The position numbers and the translations under genes are program-made. The notes under the pieces were generated by a model. It was not told the origin of the DNA. It searched no databases and was given only the letters and a program-made list of their open reading frames with translations. A stretch of 64,000 nt of DNA from positions 6,820,001-6,884,000 of the forward strand of contig OY755184.1 of assembly GCA_963576735.1 (NCBI GenBank). Direction: 5' to 3'. Positions 19,780 through 28,969 of the stretch are shown one piece after another; the stretch's first letter is position 1; each line of letters opens with the position of its first letter. Source of the stretch: Bedellia somnulentella. Taxonomy: Eukaryota; Arthropoda; Insecta; Lepidoptera; Bedelliidae.

Positions 19780-21065
19780 TATACATATGCTCACGCCATT
19801 AATTCCAGGGGTAGTTAGGTAGGTAGGGGTTCCATTTCATAGGGGTAGGCGGATATGTATAATTATATTCTTACATACATACATATACTCACGCTATTAT
19901 TTCCGTTTGGTGTAGGTAAATACGTTTTATCACATACATAACATATAACATAACATAAACGTTCACGCCGAATATCCCCGAAGGGGTTGGCAGAGGTACT
20001 AATACTTCTGAACATCACGTGACTTTGTCACCTGGTGTTCAGAGTACCCACGTTTTGCATGGACAGTGTACTCACGTGATAGGGGGCAGGCCTATCGCCG
20101 TTTTGTACGAATACACTGTCACATGACTAAGTACAACTCAGCCATGTGGGTTTCCTCACGATGTTTTTCCCTCACCGTTAACAACCATGATAAATTAACC
20201 ACACATATGTCTTTAGAAAAGATAAATTGGTGTAGGCCCGACCCAGGATTTGAACACTAGTCGTTTGCACGATAACCGAGTGTTCTACCCACTGGGCTAT
20301 CACGGTTGCTTATGCACGGTTTTATCACATACATGCAAATTATATTATATTATATATACTCACGCCATTACTTCCCATCGGAGAAGGCAGATACGTTTAA
20401 TTACATACATACGCGCATATACTCACGCTTTTACTTCCGCTTGTGGTAAGCAGATAATTTTAATTGCATACATACATACTTAAACTCCCGCCATTTTTCC
20501 GTAAGGGGTAGGCAGATACGTATTGTTTCAAATATGCATACTTACACTCACGCCATCACTTCCCGTGGGGGTAGGCACAGGCGTATAATTACATACATAC
20601 ATACATATACTCACGCTATTATTTCCGATTGGGGTAGGTAAATACGTTTTATCACATAAATGCAAATTATATTATATTATATATACTCACGCCATTACTT
20701 CCCATCGGAGGAGGCAGATACGTTTAATTACATACATACGCGCATATACTCACGCTTTTACTTCCGCTTGTGGTAAGCAGATAATTTTAATTGCATACAT
20801 ACATACTTAAACTCCCGCCATTTTTCCGTAAGGGGTAGGCAGATACGTATTGTTTCAAATATGCATACTTACACTCACGCCATCACTTCCCGTGGGGGTA
20901 GGCACAGGCGTATAATTACATACATGCATACATATACTCACGCCATTATTTCCCATTGGGGTAAGCAAATACGTTCAATCACATATATGCATACTTATAC
21001 TAACGCAATTACCTCTCATTGGGGTAGGCTGAAACTATCGATCGCCACTTCGTACGACCCCGGCA
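19780..21065 (-). repeat. Higher-order tandem array built from LINE-T 3' tails
   Basis: Monomers of 61-76 bp, each with tactcacgcc, a C/G-run pair and gggtaggcag-like sequence, are the reverse complement of the LINE-T/SINE tail module. Five monomers form a 327-bp unit repeated twice, nearly identical (20326-20652 and 20653-about 20979). actcacgcc starts recur at 20358, 20421, 20484, 20545, 20609 and then 20685. The array begins at about 19780 and is interrupted by SINE-beta. The last monomer continues into a longer LINE-T piece (gatcgccacttcgtacgac). Confidence 0.8.
19940..20318 (-). mobile_element. SINE-beta, complete, 16-bp target-site duplication
   Basis: Flanked by gttttatcacatacat at 19924-19939 and 20319-20334, inside the tandem array. 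The minus-strand head has a pol III A-box-like gatagcccagtgggtagaac and B-box-like gtgttcaaatcctg. The 3' end has the CCCCTTCGGGG hairpin and TATGT tail. At 379 bp it is the best reference copy for the family. Confidence 0.88.
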
Positions 21066-21144
21066 AACTTTTTAATAAATATGCTTTTATTTTTAAGTCA
21101 TATAGGAGTTCCCGCCAATTTAATATTTTGTGTGATATATGACG

Positions 21145-21235
21145 TAAAAATATTTGGAAATGGTTGTGTACATGAATAGGATATATGTAAGTATAGTAGC
21201 GAAAGAGATATATAGACGCAATGTGTCGTCGTTTA
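21145..21235 (+). repeat. LINE-T upstream fragment, inverted relative to 21000-21065
   Basis: Decayed counterpart of the segment coding for the FGHVxRM...EIY part of LINE-T. It lies next to a minus-strand LINE-T 3' piece, a 5'-inversion arrangement. Confidence 0.45.
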
Positions 21236-21524
21236 TTGAATGAGAGTGGGATAGTCCATAAGAGAGTTTGATAGAGAGCGTTTTAAAAAAAAGACGGGAG
21301 CAATTTCGTACCTACGACCGCCCGCAAAAATCGCGCGCGCGAATGATTCAGAAACTGAAATCTAGCGGTGTATAGTACAAACTGTACTGAGTGTCGATAC
21401 TCAGTTTCAGTATAATACTGTAAGTACAGTACTGTGTCTTTCTAAAACATAGTATCGGGCGAACTCAGTATCGCGGAACTGCACTGAACTGAACCGTGGA
21501 CTTACAGACTGGACTGACTTCAAC

Positions 21525-21735
21525 CAACAATATTCAAACTCATAGTACTAGCCTGCCTGCAGTATTGCACTGAACTGTGAACTTAAACTGACTGACTATA
21601 GGGTTCATATTAGAATCATCAGTCACACAATACTCAAACTGATAATACTGCATGCAGTACTGCATTGAACTTTGAACTTAAACGGACTGACTTTAGGGTT
21701 CATATTAGAATCATCCGTCACAATACTGTATTAGT
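21525..21735. repeat. Diverged tandem duplication (about 105-bp units)
   Basis: Two successive units each contain caaact-atagtact-type sequence, tgcagtattgcactgaact/tgcagtactgcattgaact, gaacttaaac and gggttcatattagaatcatc. The surrounding 21340-21850 is rich in AGTACTG/CAGTACT palindromes. Confidence 0.65.
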
Positions 21736-22589
21736 ACAATACTTCTGTATTGAGTGTATTGCCAGTGCCGTTACCGAATACTGTTGAATACTGATACACA
21801 GTATCAGTACTCATTATTGATCGAGAATACTGAGTACCATTACAGTTTTGATAATCCACGTACTTACCCACCTCTACTGAAATCGGTGTAGTGGAATAAC
21901 AAGCGTCTGTGGCCTTCTGCGGCAGTGACTGTGAAGGACCTCCGATTTCAGCAACGATAAAAGTGTAATGGAATAAGCTCTTTATATATCCTCAGTGAGA
22001 GGCATCGACCTAAGAGCTACAAGAAAGAAGGTGATCTAGCCGTGATGCACCATGCTGCCTACCGGTTGGCAGACTTCAACGACCACTTATCGTGGTAGTA
22101 GCCGAGACCGACGGCCTAGTCCCCCAAGGTAGATAATCATTATTATTGTCGGATAATACTTTCAATATCCTAAAAAAATACATAACGGTACATGCTGGAT
22201 CGGTACTTATTTTGCTTTCTAGAAGTTTTTTTATTACATATAAGCTAAGTTAAAGTTATTTTATTTCGTTAATTTATGTAATTGTAAGTATTAGAACGAT
22301 TTATGCGCCACAAGACGTAATGATATTTAATTTAAAATATTTTTTATTTTATGTTTTTGTATAACTAATTTTAAAAACATAAAAAAAACTGGATGTACAA
22401 AACCCTAAATATATTATTTGAATTACTTATGTTCTGGCTGCTGCATCTGTTAAAAATATTTAATGAAACTAGGATTGAAGAAATATTAAGGAGACTGGTT
22501 CTTTACTAACATACTTTGACTCTATGGGCTCCTAGTACATTTGATTTGTAGTTTGCATATATTTTGTGAATATATTTCTAAGTCTTTTT
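21736..22589. other. No gene recognised
   Basis: Palindrome-rich end of the AGTACT region, then AT-rich DNA; no support for a gene. Confidence 0.35.
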
Positions 22590-22884
22590 ATAACTCCCGC
22601 GAGTTAACATGACACCTGGCTCTATTGACGTTTGTTGAAAGTACTGAGTGCATAAAAGTCAGCTGACCTTTTTTAAATGGGGTACAATTATTTTTTTATT
22701 GAGTTGCAAATTTATTTTTATATCAGATATTGTTCAGTATGTTGGGTACATTGTCTTCGCAATGGGCACAAAGCCTTTGGCTGTAGCACTGATTACTTTA
22801 TACTCTGTATATATTTATTTGTGATTAATAGTTATCAAATTACATCTATCGTAATAACTTATCGAAATACGTTAAATAAATAGT

Positions 22885-23125
22885 ATAATTACATGCATAT
22901 ACTCACAGCTATAAATCCCTAGAAGGGGTAGCCAGAGCTAAGGAACTAGAAATTCCTCAGCCACTTTTGGCAAGTTGAGTGGGGAAAAGATGGTGAAATA
23001 AAATTTGTTGGTGATAGGTCTCCAACCGCATCGCCCAAAAAGCCCCAATACCGTTAGTCGCCTCTTACTTACACTCACCGGCAGAAATGGGGTAGTGTTA
23101 TTCTAAGCCAACACTACACAGCTAA
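22885..23125 (-). mobile_element. SINE-alpha inserted in the 22590-24359 element
   Basis: Near full length, from the tail gcatatactcacagct to ccaacactacacagc. Confidence 0.8.
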
Positions 23126-23207
23126 CATAATATACACAGCTAGAATAATTAACTTCTGATAGAAACTAAACAAACATATAATATTAAATAGATTTATTTC
23201 AAGATAA

Positions 23208-23804
23208 TTACTCATCAACATCACTCATTTCTTCAATACCTGACATAATAGAAGTGTCACTTTCTTCTCCCTCGCTCGCTTCACTGTCGGAGCTTTCTTC
23301 ACCCCCAAGTGAAATAATAAACTCCCTTTCTCTTGTTTCCTGCAGTCGATCTTGCACCAAATATTCTTTTTCAAGTCTCTGTACATGGTTTACCTTCTTT
23401 TTCCAGTCAGCAGCAATTATGGAAACAATCGCTTCTTTAGTAAATTTTTCAATGTGTTTCTCCGACTGATCGATATTTTTGTCTGCCACCCTTTGTTTGA
23501 TCAAATTCCAGATATATTCGATCGGATTAAGATCACAGTGGTAGGGTGGCAGACGTACGACCTCGTGGCCGTGCTCCCTTAATAATTCGTCTACCATATA
23601 TTTTTTTTCTGGCTTATTCAATCTTATAATTTGATATAGCTCTGGTTTTGTCATATTTGCAGCATAACTTACATTATTATTTGTTAACCAGTTTTGCATG
23701 TCACTCTTCAATGATGACTGGCACGGATTTTTTTCGGATTGCGTTGAGTGGTACGGAGCATTATCAATCACAACTATGCCACTTGGAGGCAAGTTCGGCA
23801 ACAA
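23208..23804 (-). pseudogene. Transposase C-terminal half, long-spaced DDE (near DD82E) type
   Basis: Open frame of about 198 residues. VVIDNAPYHS supplies the second catalytic Asp, and RLPPYHCDLNPIEYIWNLIK the Glu. The spacing between them is 81 residues, far longer than the 34-37 of mariner/Tc1 and close to the DD82E type I recall as Sailor. The insert between them includes SYAANMTKPELYQIIRLNKP. The C-terminus is an acidic Ser/Glu/Asp tail ending at 23208. Upstream (THEKLLPN) a TGA stops the frame. The N-terminal DNA-binding part and first Asp are not found before the right inverted repeat. Non-functional on its own. Confidence 0.75.
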
Positions 23805-24461
23805 TTTTTCATGTGTTCATCTGTTCTGATCTCATTTTCTGAATGTTTTTATGTCTTTCAAACAATAAAAATTTAAGAAAAAATATTTACACGATTCTTT
23901 TTTTTTTTCAAAAAAAACCTGGTATTTTAATTTTGACCCATATGTTATTTTAGAACTTATTAGCATTTTTTATTCATTTCGGTTGATAGACAAGGCTACT
24001 TATTAATAAATATCAATTTTAAAGAAATTCTAAATATTGGATGTATTATTATCGTTATTGTAGTTTTTGAATGGAATCTTATCAATTCATCAATATCATA
24101 CTTCACATACTAATAGTTCAGATATCTCGCTTCAGTGACTCTTCGACTCTTTGTGAACTGAACTAAATGAACTAGTAAACTAAATTAAAGATATACTTCA
24201 GTACCCCCAATTGATATGTATCTTTCTTTTCACTGAAGTGACACATTTTGCGCACGTCCAGAGATGCTAACGCTACTGGCGAGAGCGGGGCGCTGCGCGG
24301 GATAGCGGGGGGAGGGTTGTTTGTCGAGCCAGGTGTCATGTTAACTCGCGGGAGTTATACCGCTTTACGTTTTGCGTATGATGAAAATATTTGAACTATC
24401 AAACCGATCTACAATATGTATAAAAACACTATTTGGAAAAAATATTAATATACACGACTTT

Positions 24462-24556
24462 GATTTTGGTCGGTTTATACTGAAAAAGGGACCAAGGGCC
24501 ATAGATTTTCAAAAAGGGACTACGAGAGGGACCACGGGCAATAAGTCGTTTCAAAA
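24462..24556 (+). repeat. Unclassified repeat, inverted copy of 18872-18965
   Basis: Plus-strand frame reads FGRFILKKGPRAIDFQKGTT with no stop within the repeat. The surrounding open frame 24372-24626 encodes 84 residues with no recognised domain. Confidence 0.55.
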
Positions 24557-25204
24557 ACTCTTTTTAATTGTTCATAAGAATCATGAAATAAACCATTTTG
24601 TACCAAGTTACTATGTTCAAAAATGAGAATGTCTTTAGTAAGTATGGATGGATAGCAGTTTGGCGCTGCGGTGGTGGCCCGGTGCTGCCCCTACGTTGGT
24701 GATTGTGGAAGAGTTTGTAGCCGATCAGTCACAATTGGGTCTAAAATTGGGTTGTAATGTAATGAATGTTAATATTTACAAACTAACTATAAGACTTCGA
24801 ACTGTCATAAAAGTTTAGTCCGAACTGAAGTATTTTTAACAAAGAAAAGAAGAACTCATACCGCGATCGAGAAAACAACTACTCTAGTATAAAATATATT
24901 TGGTTTTGGTTGGACCTTCCATCATGGTTTTTTGATGCTCCTGAGGGAACCCTTACGAAATCCGGGATACATTATGTCCTTTGCGTTGGCCAGGTGTATA
25001 AGCTACATTCATGCCAAATTTTGGCAAGATCCGTCTGGTAGAATTGACATGACGACGGGACATACAGACAGACAGAGAGTAATTTTTTTCAAAAAGCGCA
25101 AATTTGGCTTCAGTTTCGAAATATAAACATATTCCACCGGGTTTTTTTTCTTCAATGTATAGTTTTGATCTTGGTGCAGTCATAAGACTGTGTATAATAA
25201 TATA
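24557..25204. other. Unclassified repeat-like sequence
   Basis: No gene. 24930-25195 contains gggacatacagacagacaga-type sequence often seen in insect non-autonomous repeats; I cannot assign it. Confidence 0.35.
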
Positions 25205-25205
25205 G

Positions 25206-25986
25206 TACTAGCTGACCCGACAGACTTCGTACTGTCAAAAGTATAGACTTTCACGTCGTCAATCTGAAATATTTAACGGACACGTTGAGGGTCCCTGTCA
25301 TGCGATGAAAAAAGGTGTTTTTCATTGTGTCCTCACAAAATATTTTCACTTTATAAATTATAGGTTAATAAGTATAGTAGTTTCGGCTGAGCATTGATTC
25401 TGAGTCAGTCAGTCAGTTTTTTTTGAGAAACTAGATTGTACTCTTAATTTTTAGGGGATAAAAAGTATCCTATGAGTTAATTGGGATCATTACCTAGCTT
25501 CCCGTTAAATTTTATTTGAATACGTTCTGTGAATTAGGCTACAATAAGCTACAAACTCACAAACATCCAAACTAAACTTTCACATTTATTAAATATTAAT
25601 AAATGTGAAAGTAGGATTAATAAAGTGATGTCAAGGCCAATTTTGTTCACAGTTAAATACTCTTAATCAACAACATATTTATTTAGATAAGGATTAATAT
25701 TATGTTGATAAACATTATGTCAAATAATTGGCAATACCTAATGCATTAATTTCGGCCAAATTTGATTGAACTTAAACCGTTTACGCAGCACACACAACGG
25801 AAGCCTTAAAATATAAATAATTATCCCCGTTTTTGCAAAATTCTTCGCTGATCCTTTGATCCTATTGGTCGCAGCGTTATAATTTAAAATGAACTATCCA
25901 CAACAAAAAGATTTTTTTAATTTGATTTGGCAGTTCCTGAGATCCTAGCGTTCAAACAAACAAACAAACTCCTCAGCTTTATAATA
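25206..25986 (-). mobile_element. Helitron-like composite repeat, first tandem copy
   Basis: Starts actagctgacccgacagac, so the minus strand ends ...GTCGGGTCAGCTAGT. Runs to ttcaaacaaac and cagctttataatatt. A 15-bp inverted repeat (ctttcacatttatta / taataaatgtgaaag) lies at 25577-25611, probably an inner element junction. No Rep/helicase coding. Confidence 0.65.
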
Positions 25987-25988
25987 TT

Positions 25989-27014
25989 ACTAGCTGACCC
26001 CACAGACTTCGTACTGTCAAAAGTGTAGACTTTCACGTCGTCAAACTGAAATATTTAACTGACCCGTTGAGGGTGGGTCTCTGTCATGCGATGAGAAAAA
26101 ATGTGTTTTTCATAGTGTCCTCACAATTTTTTCTCTTTATAAATTTTTAGTTTATTAGTATAGTAGTTTCGGCTGAGCATTGATTCTTAGTCAGTTAGTC
26201 AGTTTGGCCATTTTTTAAGAAAATTTATTGATCTCTTAATTTTTCTGGAATAAAAAGTGTCCTATTGTGTTAATTAGGATCATTATCTGGCTTCCTGTAA
26301 ATTTTATTTTAAATACGTTCTGTGATTTAGTCTTCAATTAGCTACAAACACACAAAAATCTAAACTTTCACATTTATAATATTAATAGGATAAGGCTTAA
26401 ACATAAGTTTCTCGCGCAGGTGACCTCGCTCGCCGGCCAGCGCAGCGTCTTGTCTTGCGCTTCATGCACGCGTGTAAATTTTGTTACGGAGTAATTTTAA
26501 AATTGTATTATCTTCTAAGATGTTTATTGAAATTAAGTTATGATAAGGACAATTTTGTTATCAATTAAATACTCTTAATCAACAAGATATTTATTTGGAT
26601 AAGGATTAATATTATGGTTATAATAAAACATTATGGCAATAATGCATTAAATTCGACCAAATTTGTTTACCAAAAAAATGGTTATAGTAAGTGAATCTTA
26701 AAAGTTAGACATATATTGTCGCGGTGACTTTTTTAGATCATTTAAAGAGAAATAATTCTTTAATACATTTTTACGCAGCCGTTTACGCAGCGCACACAAC
26801 GGAAGCCTTAAAGTATGAATAATTATCCCCGTTTTTGCAACATTATTCGGTGATAGTTTGCTCCTGTTGGTCGCAGCGTGATGATATATAGCCTAAAACC
26901 TTCCTCAATAAATGGACTATCCGACACAAAAATAATTTTTCGATTTGATTGGGTAGTTCCTGAGATCCTAGCGTTCAAACAAACAAACTCTTCAGCTTTA
27001 TAATATAAGTATAG
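25989..27014 (-). mobile_element. Helitron-like composite repeat, second tandem copy
   Basis: Starts actagctgaccccacagac directly after the first copy and follows the same order: actttcacgtcgtc, ttcggctgagcattgattct, ctttcacattta near 26360, ggaagcctta, gatcctagcgttcaaac. It ends ataagtataga, so the minus strand starts TCTATACTTAT. It carries an extra ~240 bp (about 26400-26700) that includes a GC-rich patch. Confidence 0.65.
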
Positions 27015-27220
27015 AAATATAGATATAAATGTAGACGGTGTCTTCGGTGGGATAATTTGGTAGATTTTCAGTTGTGTAAAATACTTTTAATGTACAATAC
27101 CTAAATATAATTAGGCTCTATATATTTTTAAAGGAAAGGTTAACAATTTCTGAGGGTTATCTTATCATTTCCGGTAACATCGAAAACGCTAGGCTATTCA
27201 AATTGCATCGCCAATAAATA

Positions 27221-28496
27221 CGAGGGCGGGTCAATAAGTCCGTGACTTTTTGAATTTCTGACCTCTTTACTGAAACAGCAACTCTGCTCCTGTGAACAGG
27301 CATGTGTCAGTTGACTCCTGTCTAAATTTAACTTGCTTTATCAGTTAGTTTGTGGTTGACAGCTATTTTTATCAGACTACTCACAAATTTGAGGAGAAAA
27401 TGGAAAAATGTGAATTTCATGTGCTTATTAAGCATTATTTCTTGCGAAAAAAAAAACAATTACCGAGACCAAGGCTAAGCTTGATAATTACTATGAGGAC
27501 TCTGCACCATCGATCTCAATGGTAAAAAAGTGGTTTACTGAATTTCGTTTAGGCCGTACAAGCACTGAAGATGCCGGACGTCCTGGACGCCCAGTTGAGG
27601 TCTCTACACCCGAAACAATCGAAAAAATTCACGATATGGTGTTGGCCGACCGAAGATTGAAAGTGCGAGAGATTGTGGAAGATCTCGCATGGCTCAGTGG
27701 TTTCAATTTTGAATGATCACCTCGGCATGAGAAAGCTTTCCGCAAGATGGGTGCCGCGTTTGCTCACAGTCGACCACAGACGTTTTGGCGTTGTTTAATC
27801 GCAATGTGGAGGAGTTTTTGCGCCGTTTTGTAACCGTGGACAAAACATGGATCTATCACAACACAACACACCAAAGACCAAACAACAGTCAAAACAGTGG
27901 GTTTCTAAGGGTGAATCGGCGCCAAAGAAGGCCAAGAAAGGGTTTGTCAGCCAATAAAGTTATGGCGACTGTTTTTGGGATGCACGCGGGATAATCCACA
28001 TTGACTACCTACAAAAGGGAAGAACAATCAATGGGGACTATTATGCCAACTTATTGGACCGATTCAATGACGATTTGAAAAAAAACCGACCTCATTTGGC
28101 CAAGAAAAAGCTTCTTTTCCACCAAGACAATGCAAGGGTGCACACATGTGCAGTTGCCGTGGCAAAAATCCATGAATTGGGCGATTAATTGCCCCCTGGC
28201 AAATAGGGCAGACCTATTCTCCAGATTTGGCTCCGAGCGACTACTACTTATTCCCAAACCTGAAGAAATGGCTAGGTGGAAAAAGATTTGACTCCAATGA
28301 TGAAGTCATCTCGCAAACAAAGGCCTATTTTGAGAACCTCGACAAATAATTTTTTTTGGAAGGGATAAAAAAATTGGAGAAGCGTTGGACAAAGTGTATA
28401 GAGCTCAAGGGAGACTACGTTGAAAAATAAAATTATTTTTTTATCAAAAAATCTGTGTTTTATTCCAAAAGTCACGGACTTATTGACCCGCCCTCG
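27221..28496 (+). mobile_element. Mariner element with intact 30-bp terminal repeats, 1276 bp
   Basis: cgagggcgggtcaataagtc... at 27221-27250 is the exact reverse complement of 28467-28496 over 30 bp. TA lies outside both ends (27219-27220, 28497-28498). Size and layout are those of a complete mariner. Confidence 0.92.
27401..28428 (+). pseudogene. Mariner (DD34D) transposase, frameshifted
   Basis: The frame begins ATGGAAAAATGTGAATTTC and shifts at an A-run near 27449. It resumes as SMVKKWFTEFRLGRTSTEDA and REIVEDL, shifts again near 27690, then shows FVTVDKTWIY (first Asp region, Glu replaced by Lys), LSANKVMATVF, and in other frames LLFHQDNARVHT (second Asp) and YSPDLAPSDYYLFPNLKKWL (third Asp). 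The end GDYVEK is recognisable. At least four frame breaks. The ends are intact, so it could be moved only by a transposase supplied elsewhere. Confidence 0.88.
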
Positions 28497-28654
28497 TAAC
28501 TGCTTCGTATGGTCAACAGCGCAATGATCAATTAAATTTTGAAGCCGTTTTCACCAACTTCTTAAAGCGGTTTGTGTAAACAACGTAAGTAAAACGTGTA
28601 TTTGGTAAGAAACATAAATATATACCTTCATTATTTGGTGCCATTGATTTTATA

Positions 28655-28905
28655 ATAACGGTGAGGGAAAACATCGTGAGGAAACCGACATTGCTAAGTT
28701 TTACTTTGTCATGTGACAGTGTATTCGTACCAAACGGCTGCGGCGATAGGCCTATCACGTGAGTACAGTGTCCAAACAAAATGTGGGTACTCTGAACACC
28801 AGGTGACCAGGTGACCAGGTGACAAGGTCATGTTCAGAAGTATTAGTTCCTCTACCAACCCCTTCGGGGATATAAGGCGTAAACGTTTAAGTTTTATTTT
28901 ATCAA
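28655..28905 (+). mobile_element. SINE-beta, 5'-truncated
   Basis: From aacggtgagggaaaacatcg to the ccccttcggggatat hairpin and gcgtaaacgtttaag. caggtgac is tandemly repeated three times near 28800. Confidence 0.75.
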
Positions 28906-28969
28906 CATATCCAAAAAGGTTTTGTCTCATTTTTATCTCCATACATAAGTATGCATACATTTCACCAGT

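Larger units (their letters stand above)
19501..21980. mobile_element. Possible large element with 14-bp inverted ends (weak)
   Basis: gagcttattccatt at 19501 and its reverse complement ending at 21980. tggaataacgttcag recurs internally at about 19562 and 19652, and tggaataac again at 21892. No target-site duplication and no coding sequence; much of the span is the LINE-T-derived array. Could be chance plus local duplication. Confidence 0.25.
22590..24359 (-). mobile_element. Tc1/mariner-superfamily element with 34-bp perfect terminal inverted repeats
   Basis: Left end 22590-22623 (tataactcccgcgagttaac...) and right end 24326-24359 are perfect reverse complements over 34 bp, each including a terminal TA that could be the TA target duplication. 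The element holds a transposase C-terminal half on the minus strand and a SINE-alpha near the left end. The 520 bp between the transposase and the right end are too short for the missing N-terminal half, so it is internally deleted. Confidence 0.8.

Noticed and set aside
20326..20979. Regular direct repeats that look like a CRISPR array
   Set aside because: The 'spacers' are themselves diverged copies of the same monomer, the setting is eukaryotic, and the unit is a LINE tail.
20861..21142. 93-residue frame with repeated HTYTHAI units
   Set aside because: Translation of the tail array, no sign of selection for protein.
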